Assembly: GCA_033675265.1 (NCBI GenBank)
Contig: JAUJYZ010001546.1
Span: 1,391,010-1,455,009, forward strand
Source of the DNA: Actinostola sp. cb2023
Lineage: Eukaryota; Cnidaria; Anthozoa; Actiniaria; Actinostolidae
Length of the DNA stretch: 64,000 bases
Reading direction: 5' to 3'
The notes under the pieces were generated by a model. It saw only the letters and a program-made list of their open reading frames with translations, had not been told where the DNA came from and did no database searches. How positions within the stretch are numbered: the first letter of the stretch is position 1; each line of letters begins with the position of its first letter. Positions 46,416-64,000 of the stretch are shown piece after piece. A program made the translations under genes and the position numbers.

Positions 46416-46759
46416 ATGGAATGCTTGGAGCAGTTGACGGGAAGGCCTATTTCACCTGGTTATGGGGACCGGCTTTCAGAAACTGTTGCTGTCCTCGAAG
46501 CTCGCTATGAATCGGACGATCAAGGGGAAGATTATGGTGAGTATCCGTTTACCCATGAGTACCATTCCAGACTGAGTCCCATGTCTTCTTCTTCTTGGTA
46601 GTGAACTGCGAAATGAAGTGATTACTGTGCACATATTCGTCAAAGGAATATGTGATAGTAAACACTAGATCTCACAACTGCTCGCTTAATCTCTTTACAG
46701 TTGTCAGGCCAAAAAGGAGAAGGATTGCCGATGTTGAAGATGACGAGAGCGATATCTCG
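46416..46759 (+). CDS. two candidate exons of an unrecognised acidic protein
   Basis: Exon 1 (ATG 46416 to 46536) encodes MECLEQLTGRPISPGYGD, RLSETVAVLEARYESDD, QGEDY and ends TATG|GTGAGT. Exon 2 (46701-46759) starts after CTCTTTACAG and reads VVRPKRRRIADVEDDESDIS, with a possible donor TCG|GTTGGT. Phases agree (1/1). The frame is open upstream of 46416 to about 46340, where ATTCAG could be another acceptor. The basic PKRRR next to an acidic run suggests a nuclear protein, but no family is recognised. The next intron would contain the 4.6-kb decamer array; no later exon was found. Confidence 0.4.
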
Positions 46760-46834
46760 GTTGGTACTTTATGTATCATAAATATATTCTATTTAACATA
46801 TGTCTTTATGGTATCTTGTATTCTTATTGTTTCC

Positions 46835-49800
46835 CCTGTATTCCTATGTATTCCTATGTATTCCCCAGTATTCCTATGTATTCCCCTGTATTCCACTGTA
46901 TTCCCCTGTATTCCTATGTATCCCCCTGTATTCCCCTGTATTCCTATGTATTCCTCTGTATTCCTATGTATTCCCCTGTATTCCTATTTATTCCCCTGTA
47001 TTCCCCTGTATTCCCCTGTATTCCCCTGTATTCCCCTTATTCCTATGTATTCCCCTGTATTCCCCTGTATTCCCCTGTATTCCCCTGTATTCCCCTGTAT
47101 TCCTATGTATTCCCCTGTATTCCCCTGTATTCCTATGTATTCCCCTGTATTCCCCTGTATTCCCCTGTATTCCCCTGTATTCCCCTGTATTCCCCTGTAT
47201 TCCGCTGTATTCCGCTGTATTCCTATGTATTCCCCTGTATTCCCCTGTATTCCCCTGTATTCCCCTGTATTCCCCTGTATTCCGCTGTATTCCCCTGTAT
47301 TCCCCTGTATTCCTATGTATTCCCCTGTATTCCCCTGTATTCCCCTGTATTCCCCTGTATTTCCCTGTATTTCCCTGTATTCCCTGTATTCCCCTGTATT
47401 CCCCTGTATTCCGCTGTATTCCCCTGTATTCCCCTGTATTCCCCTGTATTCCCCTGTATTCCCCTGTATTCCCCTGTATTCCCCTGTATTCCCCTGTATT
47501 CCCCTGTATTCCCCTGTATTCCCCTGTATTCCGCTGTATTCCCCTGTATTCCTATGTATTCCCCTGTATTCCCCTGTATTCCCATGTATTCCCCTGTATT
47601 CCCGTATTCCCCTGTATTCCCCTGTATTCCCCTGTATTCCCCTGAATTCCCCTGTATTCCCCTGTATTCCCCTGAATTCCCCTGAATTCCCCTGAATTCC
47701 TATGAATTCCCCTGTATTCCCCTGTATTCCCCTGTATTCCCCTGAATTCCCCTGTATTCCCCTGTATTCCCCTGAATTCCTATGAATTCCCCTGTATTCC
47801 CCTGAATTCCTATGAATTCCCCTGTATTCCCCTGTATTCCCCTGTATTCCTATGTATTCCCCTGTATTCCCCTGTATTTCCCTGTATTCCCCTGTATTCC
47901 CCTGTATTCCGCTGTATTCCTATGTATTCCCCTGTATTCCCCTGTATTCCCCTGTATTCCCCTGAATTCCCCTGTATTCCCCTGTATTCCCCTGTATTCC
48001 CCTGTATTCCGCTGTATTCCCCTGTATTCCCCTGTATTCCCCTGTATTCCCCTGTATTCCTATGTATTCCCCTGTATTCCCCTGTATTCCCCTGTATTCC
48101 CCTGTATTCCCCTGTATTTCCCTGTATTTCCCTGTATTCCCTGTATTCCCCTGTATTCCCCTGTATTCCCCTGAATTCCCCTGTATTCCCCTGTATTCCT
48201 ATGAATTCCCCTGTATTCCCCTGAATTCCTATGAATTCCCCTGTATTCCCCTGTATTCCCCTGTATTCCCCTGTATTCCCCTGTATTTCCCTGTATTCCC
48301 CTGTATTCCCCTGTATTCCCCTGTATTCCTATGTATTCCCCTGTATTCCCCTGTATTCCCCTGTATTCCCCTGAATTCCCCTGTATTCCCCTGTATTCCC
48401 CTGTATTCAGCTGTATTCCCCTGTATTCCCCTGTATTCCCCTGTATTCCCCTGTATTCCCCTGTATTCCCCTGTATTCCCCTGTATTCCCCTGTATTTCC
48501 CTGTATTTCCCTGTATTCCCTGTATTCCCCTGTATTCCCCTGTATTCCCCTGTATTCCCGTATTCCCCTGTATTCCCCTGTATTCCCCTGTATTCCCCTG
48601 TATTCCCCTGAATTCCCCTGTATTCCCCTGTATTCCCCTGTATTCCCCTGTATTCCCCTGTATTCCCCTGAATTCCCCTGTATTCCCCTGTATTCCCCTG
48701 TATTCCCCTGTATTCCGCTGTATTCCCCTGTATTCCTATGTATTCCCCTGTATTCCCCTGTATTCCCATGTATTCCCCTGTATTTCCCGTATTCCCCTGT
48801 ATTCCCCTGTATTCCCCTGTATTCCCCTGAATTCCCCTGTATTCCCCTGTATTCCCCTGCATTCCCCTGAATTCCCCTGAATTCCCCTGAATTCCTATGA
48901 ATTCCCCTGTATTCCCCTGTATTCCCCTGTATTCCCCTGTATTCCCCTGTATTCCCCTGAATTCCCCTGTATTCCCCTGTATTCCCCTGAATTCCTATGA
49001 ATTCCCCTGTATTCCCCTGAATTCCTATGAATTCCCCTGTATTCCCCTGTATTCCTATGTATTCCCCTGTATTCCCCTGTATTCCCCTGTATTTCCCTGT
49101 ATTTCCCTGTATTCCCCTGTATTCCGCTGTATTCCTATGTATTCCCCTGTATTCCCCTGTATTCCCCTGTATTCCCCTGAATTCCCCTGTATTCCCCTGT
49201 ATTCCCCTGTATTCCCCTGTATTCCGCTGTATTCCCCTGTATTCCCCTGTATTCCCCTGTATTCCCCTGTATTCCTATGTATTCCCCTGTATTCCCCTGT
49301 ATTCCCCTGTATTCCCCTGTATTCCCCTGTATTCCCCTGTATTTCCCTGTATTTCCCTGTATTCCCCTGTATTCCCCTGAATTCCCCTGTATTCCCCTGT
49401 ATTCCTATGAATTCCCCTGAATTCCCCTGAATTCCTATGAATTCCCCTGTATTCCCCTGTATTCCCCTGTATTCCTATGTATTCCCCTGTATTCCCCTGT
49501 ATTTCCCTGTATTTCCCTGTATTCCCCTGTATTCCTATGTATTCCTATGTATTCCCCTGTATTCCCCTGTATTCCCCTGTATTCCCCTGTATTTCCCTGT
49601 ATTCCCCTGTATTCCCCTGTATTCCCCTGTATTCCTATGTATTCCCCTGTATTCCCCTGTATTCCCCTGTATTCCCCTGTATTCCCCTGTATTTCCCTGT
49701 ATTCCCTGTATTCCCCTGTATTCCCCTGTATTCCCCTGTATTCCCGTATTCCCCTGTATTCCCCTGTATTCCCCTGAATTCCCCTGTATTCCCCTGTATC

Positions 49801-51395
49801 CTGTATTCCCCTGTATTCCCCTGTATTCCCCTGTATTCCGCTGTATTCCCCTGTATTCCCATGTATTCCCCTGTATTCCCGTATTCCTCTGTATTCCCCT
49901 GTATTCCCCTGTATTCCCCTGTATTCCCCTGTATTCCCCTGTATTCCCCTGAATTCCCCTGTATTCCCCTGAATTCCCCTGAATTCCCCTGAATTCCTAT
50001 GAATTCCCCTGTATTCCCCTGAATTCCCCTGTATTCCCCTGAATTCCTATGAATTCCCCTGTATTCCCCTGTATTCCCCTGAATTCCTATGAATTCCCCT
50101 GTATTCCCCTGAATTCCTATGAATTCCCCTGTATTCCCCTGTATTCCCCTGTATTCCTATGTATTCCCCTGTATTCCCCTGTATTTCCCTGTATTCCCCT
50201 GTATTCCCCTGTATGCCGCTGTATTCCTATGTATTCCCCTGTATTCCCCTGAATTCCCCTGTATTCCCCTGTATTCCCCTGTATTCCGCTGTATTCCCCT
50301 GTATTCCCCTGTATTCCCCTGTATTCCCCTGTATGCCGCTGTATTCCTATGTATTCCCCTGTATTCCCCTGAATTCCCCTGTATTCCCCTGTATTCCCCT
50401 GTATTCCGCTGTATTCCCCTGTATTCCCCTGTATTCCCCTGTATTCCCCTGTATTCCTATGTATTCCCCTGTATTCCCCTGTATTCCCCTGTATTCCCCT
50501 GTATTTCCCTGTATTTCCCTGTATTCCCTGTATTCCCCTGTATTCCCCTGTATTCCCCTGAATTCCCCTGTATTCCCCTGTATTCCTATGAATTCCCCTG
50601 AATTCCTATGAATTCCCCTGTATTCCCCTGTCTTCCCCTGTATTCCCCTGTATTCCTATGTATTCCCCTGTATTCCCCTGTATTTCCCTGTATTCCCCTG
50701 TATTCCCCTGTATTCCTATGTATTCCCCTGTATTCCCCTGTATTCCCCTGTATTCCCCTGAATTCCCCTGTATTCCCCTGTATTCCCCTGTATTCAGCTG
50801 TATTCCCCTGTATTCCCCTGTATTCCCCTGTATTCCTATGTATTCCCCTGTATTCCCCTGTATTCCCCTGTATTCCCCTGTATTCCCCTGTATTTCCCTG
50901 TATTTCCCTGTATTCCCTGTATTCCCCTGTATTCCCCTGTATTCCCCTGTATTCCCGTATTCCCCTGTATTCCCCTGTATTCCCCTGTATTCCCCTGTAT
51001 TCCCCTGTATTCCCCTGTATTCCCCTGTATTCCCCTGTATTCCCATGTATTCCCCTGTATTCCCGTATTCCCCTGTATTCCCCTGTATTCCCCTGTATTC
51101 CCCTGTATTCCCCTGTATTCCCCTGTATTCCCCTGTATTCCCCTGAATTCCCCTGAATTCCCCTGAATTCCTATGAATTCCCCTGTATTCCCCTGTATTC
51201 CCCTGAATTCCCCTGTATTCCCCTGAATTCCTATGAATTCCCCTGTATTCCCCTGTATTCCCCTGTATTCCCTTGTATTCCTCTGTATTCCCCTGTATTC
51301 CCCTGTATTCCCCTGTATTCCTCTGTATTCCCCTGTATTCCTATGTATTCCCCTGTATTCCTATGTATTCCCCTGTATTCCCTTGTATTCCTTCT
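46835..51395. repeat. decamer satellite (TATTCCCCTG)n, ~455 units
   Basis: Units of exactly 10 bp with a handful of variants: TATTCCTATG, TATTCCGCTG, TATTTCCCTG, AATTCCCCTG and rare 7-9 bp units. Because 10 and 3 share no factor, all three plus frames can stay open and read YSPVFPCIPL-type repeats; the minus strand reads GIQGNTGEYR. These long ORFs are by-products. Blocks with the same order of variants recur near 47.81, 49.03 and 50.12 kb, a higher-order repeat of about 1.1-1.2 kb. The minus strand carries GGGG every 10 bases. Confidence 0.97.
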
Positions 51396-51855
51396 AACAT
51401 CCATTTCTCCACTTGTCACTCTAGCTTTTCTACATACATTCTACTCCTTTCCTCTTTCTCTCATTTTTTTAACATCGATTTCTGGATTTTTCACGCCACA
51501 TTTCTACATACATCGATCCCACTTTGTTCTTCTTTCTCTCCTTATTTCTATCATCTATTTCTCTACCGTTGTCACTCTGGTTTTTTTCTATAGACATTCT
51601 ACTTCCCTCTTCTTTCTCTCCAGCTTATTTCTATCATTTATTTCTCTACTTGTCACTCTAGCTTTTCTACAACATTCTACTTCATTCTTCTTTCTCTCCT
51701 TATTTCTATCATCTATTTCTCTACTTGTCACTAGTTTTTCTACATATATTCTACTTTCCTCTTCTTTCTCTCTAGCTTATTTCTATCATCTCTTTCTCTT
51801 CTTCTCAGTCTAGTTTTTCTACATACATTCTACTTCCTTTTTCTGACTCTTTCTT
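51396..51855. repeat. pyrimidine-rich ~85-bp tandem repeat
   Basis: About five diverged units with TTTCTCTACTTGTCACTCTA, CTTTTCTACATACATTCTAC and TTATTTCTATCAT words. The plus-strand ORFs here are shadows. Confidence 0.85.
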
Positions 51856-52069
51856 GGTGTTGCAAGGCACCAAACCTGAACCTGCTTGATCTACATTCAC
51901 ATAGCTGGCACCAAACCTGTTCTTGCTATCTACATCCACACCGGCTTGTATGGCACCAAACATATCCTCTTTTTAAAGACCTATATTCACATAGATGACA
52001 TCTTTTTTATTGTAAGTTTTTGAGGACACACTATATACTTCTCTCAGTATCTTGACTCTCAATCTGTTA
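51856..52069. repeat. short GGCACCAAACCTG tandem and unique sequence
   Basis: GGCACCAAAC occurs three times (51867, 51906, 51951) with CTACATTCACATAG-like spacers. No gene. Confidence 0.5.
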
Positions 52070-52512
52070 TACTAAGTGGGACACCAGGTCACTGGGACAC
52101 CTTCACTACTGTCCCGGGCCGACCCGGGACACCTCTACATACATTGTGCATTGTACTTATTTAGCACACTTACATGTATATCTCAGTCTGTTATACCGGG
52201 TCACTGGGACACCTAACATACTGTACATGTCCCGGGCCGACCCGGGACACCTCTATATACATTGCACTTAGCACACTTACATGTATATCTCAGTCTGTTA
52301 TACCAAGTGGGACACCAGGTCACAGGGACACCTAACATACTGTCCCACTGACCCGGGCCAACCCGGGACACCTCTATATACATTGTACTTAGCACACTTA
52401 CATGTATATAATCTCCAAGTGGGACACTGGGACACCTAACATACTGTCCCACTGACCCGGGCCAACCCGGGACACCTCTATATACATTGTACTTAGCACA
52501 CTTACTGTATAT
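52070..52512. repeat. ~115-bp tandem repeat, about four copies
   Basis: Units contain AGCACACTTACATGTATAT, CAGTCTGTTATACC, GGGACACCTAACATACTG and CCCGGGCC(A/G)ACCCGGGACA. The last word contains an imperfect inverted repeat of CCCGGG. The minus-strand ORF is a shadow. Confidence 0.9.
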
Positions 52513-52724
52513 CTCAGTCTTGCACTGTATTGTCCGCCATCTTAGTCTGGCATCTTGCATGTGCCATGTCACATGTGGGTCTCACATGTGTATACAAACA
52601 CATGACGTCACTTCCGTGCTCCAAAATCATTTCCGCTTCCTCATCTTTTAGTTTTATCGAAACATGTTTTACGTTTGAACGATGGATGTAGAATCTGCGT
52701 GAATACAATACAAACTAGATGGAC

Positions 52725-53135
52725 GGCACACAACATCGATGTATGCATGTTCGATTTCGATGTATAACACACAACATCGATGTATGCACTTTCAACATCG
52801 ATGTATAACTGCACACAACATCGATGTATGCATGTTCGATTTCGATGTATAACACACAACATCGATGTATGCATGTTCGATTTCGATGTATAACACACAA
52901 CATCGATGTATGCACTTTCAACATCGATGTATAAACACACAACATCGATGTATGCACTTTCAACATCGATGTATAACACACAACATCGATGTATGCACTT
53001 TCAACATCGATGTATAACACACAACATCGATGTATGCACTTTCAACATCGATGTATAACACACAACATCGATGTATGCACTTTCAACATCGATGTATAAA
53101 CACACAACATCGATGTATGCACTTTCAACATTTTG
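52725..53135. repeat. ~39-bp tandem repeat rich in CATCGATG
   Basis: About ten units ACACAACATCGATGTATGCA + CTTTCAACATCGATGTATA; some carry TGTTCGATTTCGATGTATA instead of the second half. ATCGAT palindromes occur roughly every 20 bp. Minus ORFs reading 'MLYIDVESAYIDVVC' are shadows. Confidence 0.95.
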
Positions 53136-53194
53136 TCCGTAAAAAAGCTTCATAACTAAATCTCTTTGGATCACGAGGATTTGGTACCAGCCGC

Positions 53195-53297
53195 GGTTGT
53201 TAGGGGTTTGGGGAGAGAAAGGGGTGGGAGAGGGGCTGGGGAAGGAGAGGGGAGGGGAGGGGCAAGGGAAGGGGTAGGGAGAGAGGAGGGGCTAGGC
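53195..53297 (+). repeat. G-rich purine tract
   Basis: A run of GGGG blocks separated by A/AG (for example GGGGAGGGGAGGGGCAAGGG), so plus-strand G-quadruplex or triplex formation is possible. Not coding. Confidence 0.7.
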
Positions 53298-54228
53298 TTA
53301 TAATAAAATGGGATTTAAATATTAGCTTAGGGGTTCTTAATCACAAGGATCATATACGTGGGTTTTTACTGTATTATTATTCTGTACAAGTGTCCGCTCC
53401 CATGACGTTTCATTTACTAAATAACCTTGCTTTACGGAGATTATTTCCAGAGCTCCAAAACTTTCCACATTACGGAATCATTTCGACTAAAAATTACCGC
53501 ACATCTCGAATTTTCGTCCGCGCCCGATATGACATTACATTTACTTAAATAACTTTACGCAAAAACTTTCCACATTGAATCATCTATTTGTTCAGATTGT
53601 ATCTCAAGGATTTTCAAGCCAGTCACAAAAAAAATATTTCGACCAAAAATCACCGCATATCTCGAATTTTCGGCCGCGCCCGATATGACGTTACATTTAC
53701 TTGAATAACTTAACGAAGATTATTCTCAGAGCTCCAAAACTTTCCATATTGAATCATCTACTTGTCCAGATTGTATCTCAAGTATGTTATAATAATATAA
53801 TAATATTTAACCAGGTGAACCCTTCAGCTACTGCTGATATCAGTGGGTGCCCTGGTAAACTAAATACAACAACAACAACAAAAAAGATAAATAAGTATTT
53901 ACAGCAATCAGTAATACAAAAATCGTACAAGCTTAATATCTAGATGTCTAGTATATAAACTAGTATAATAATTCTATTAGGTATCAAGTGGATGACATAT
54001 TACAATCAAATACTATAGATATATGGTAATTTTAAAAGTATTCCATAGCATATTATATATATATTGGGCTTTCAAGTGATGAAATGAAGAAAACATGTTC
54101 CCTGTATATTCTGGGAAATATTCTGGGATAGCTCGGTGAGATGGGTTCCATTCTCTCCCGGTCAATAGAGCGAGAGACCATAGAGGGAGAGAGGCGTAGA
54201 TGTTCTACAATGTACAGCTGTGTTCCAT
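53298..54228. other. 3' flank of the ACOT9-like gene
   Basis: Two related AT-rich repeats (around 53400-53530 and 53585-53720) share TTTACTTAAATAACTT, AGAGCTCCAAAACTTTCCA and CCGCGCCCGATATGACGTT. TA-rich sequence follows. The 3' UTR of the minus-strand gene should lie at the right end; no clear AATAAA was identified. Confidence 0.4.
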
Positions 54229-62908
<8,680 letters not shown>

Positions 62909-63037
62909 CTGCAATGAAATTGCATCTCAGCACTAGGGTTAGACATCCTTAGTCCCTATAACTATTACCAGCTTTTAGCTACCAGGCTTGCTGGTTGTAT
63001 ATTTTATTCAAGGGAGCCATAGAGGGGTTATGGCCTA

Positions 63038-63369
63038 GGGGGGGTACTCAGGGGTATCAGTGACGGGGAGGTGCGAATGAGGCCAAACATTTTAACCCCA
63101 AAAAAGTCCATTACGCAAAAACAAGACCCCCCCAAAAAAGTCCAACGGCCCAAAATCGTAACCCCCAAAAAGTCCAATTTTTCTCCGCATAAAATCGAGA
63201 ACGGTAGGATATCATTTTTATCAATCCCCAAAAAAGTCCTTGACAAAATCTTTATAACAAAAAAAGTCCACCAGAAAAATGAAAACCCAAAAAAGTCCCA
63301 AGCCGCGAATTTCAAACCCCAAAAAAGCCTTCGCACCTCCCCGTCACTGATACCCCTGAGTACCCCCCC
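63038..63369 (+). repeat. G-run palindromic element, copy 1
   Basis: Starts GGGGGGGTACTCAGGGGTAT and ends in the complement; the next block, CAGTGACGGGGAGGTGCGAA, also pairs. The interior carries about nine copies of an AAAAAAGTCC motif, each preceded by CCCC or similar. ORFs rich in 'PKKS' are shadows. Confidence 0.85.
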
Positions 63370-63627
63370 TGGGGGTTATGGTTTCACCCTGATGTTAATG
63401 AATAGACGGGAAATGAAAGTATCATTGATAAAATGTAAAGTTACTCATCTGGCAATGTGGTCCACACAACCAGCACTAATAGCTTCAATTTCCATAACGA
63501 TTACTGATAAGAACCCCCCTGGTATGGATGCAAGTCCATTGTACATGTACATGTAGGTTAATCCCTGGGCCACATAAACCCATGTAGCGGCGAATCCTGG
63601 AATTTTTGAGAGGGGGTGTCAAACCCA

Positions 63628-63935
63628 GGGGGGGGGGGGGGAGTACTCAGGGGCATCAGTGAACGGGGAGGTGCGAAGACCTTTTTGGGAATTGAAATTC
63701 GCAGCTTGGGACTTTTTTGGGGTTATCAATTTTCTGGTGGACTTTTTTTGATATAAAGATTTTGGCAAGGACTTTTCTTGGGGTTGATAAAAATGATATC
63801 CTACCGTTCTCCATTTTATGGGGAGAATTTTTTGGGGTTGGACCGTTGGACTTTTTTGGGGTCTTGTTTTTTGCGTAATGGACTTTTGGCCTCATTCACA
63901 CCTCCCCATCACTGATACCCCTGAGTACCCCCCCC
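63628..63935 (-). repeat. G-run palindromic element, copy 2 (inverted)
   Basis: Same family as 63038-63369 but inverted: the interior reads GGACTTTTTTGGGG repeatedly and shares GATATCCTACCGTTCTCC in complement. Together the copies could form a ~900-bp hairpin in the pre-mRNA or DNA. Confidence 0.85.
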
Positions 63936-63968
63936 TGGGGTGTCAAAACGTATTCATACAAAATTTAC

Positions 63969-64000
63969 CTCAAATCTGTGGCTATTACAACTAGATTCTT
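63969..64000 (-). CDS. ACOT9: candidate upstream exon of the ACOT9-like gene, cut by the edge
   Basis: Reads ESSCNSHRFE and ends GAG|GTAAAT in phase 0, as needed to join the exon that starts at 62908 (KSQIYPRLN). Only 32 bp are visible, so this rests on the splice signal and phase alone. Confidence 0.35.

Noticed and set aside
46652..51156. Large repeat-protein genes (YSPVFPCIPL repeats, GIQGNTGEYR on the minus strand)
   Set aside because: All frames are open because of the 10-bp repeat; there is no non-repetitive coding sequence attached.

Overview
The window looks like a repeat-rich animal nuclear genome, most likely a cnidarian (an anthozoan is my best guess). Direct support: at least one multi-exon gene with canonical GT/AG introns, AATAAA signals, intron-borne minisatellites, and many small transposon relics. 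The organism call is inference from the element mix: an ISL2EU-like THAP/YqaJ transposon, a Penelope-type GIY-YIG tail, a Helitron relic, a DZIP3-like HEPN gene, and palindromes ending in G-runs plus TACTC. There are no operons, CRISPR arrays or other prokaryotic features.

Layout. 1-5.8 kb: non-coding DNA, a degenerate ~54-bp tandem array (1.34-4.0 kb), short palindromic elements, then a CpG-rich stretch and a short exon (5590-5750) encoding a Myb/SANT-like DNA-binding segment. 5.8-19.24 kb: one very homogeneous 65-bp satellite of about 206 copies, starting about 66 bp after that exon's splice donor. 19.2-40.5 kb: dispersed repeats and foldback elements, a HEPN/transmembrane gene (minus strand, about 22 kb), a broken Helitron (23.4-25.2 kb), two unrecognised ORFs (31.6 and 34.7 kb) and a C2H2 zinc-finger gene (37.9-39.1 kb, minus). 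40.48-44.64 kb: a complete ISL2EU-like transposon with 90-bp inverted repeats, a THAP+DDE transposase broken by two frameshifts, and an intact spliced SAP-SWIM-YqaJ gene. 44.71-46.18 kb: a 1.48-kb element with ~527-bp inverted repeats and a perfect 9-bp target duplication that carries a piece of a protein kinase gene. 46.4-54.2 kb: two short exon-like segments, a 4.6-kb array of a decamer (TATTCCCCTG) that is G-quadruplex-capable on the minus strand, and several other tandem repeats.

54.23 kb to the right edge: a minus-strand gene for an ACOT9-like acyl-CoA thioesterase. I rebuilt it from 14 small exons with compatible splice phases. Its introns hold most of the repeats there: CATCAC, TGACGT-rich, TTA and GATGACA tandem repeats, a Penelope-like fragment, two MITEs with 3-bp target duplications, and a pair of inverted G-run palindromes. 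None of its exons forms a long ORF, so an ORF scan misses the gene.

Apart from the ACOT9-like enzyme, the HEPN protein, the Myb/SANT exon and perhaps the zinc-finger and orphan ORFs, the coding content belongs to mobile elements. No pathway links the host genes.
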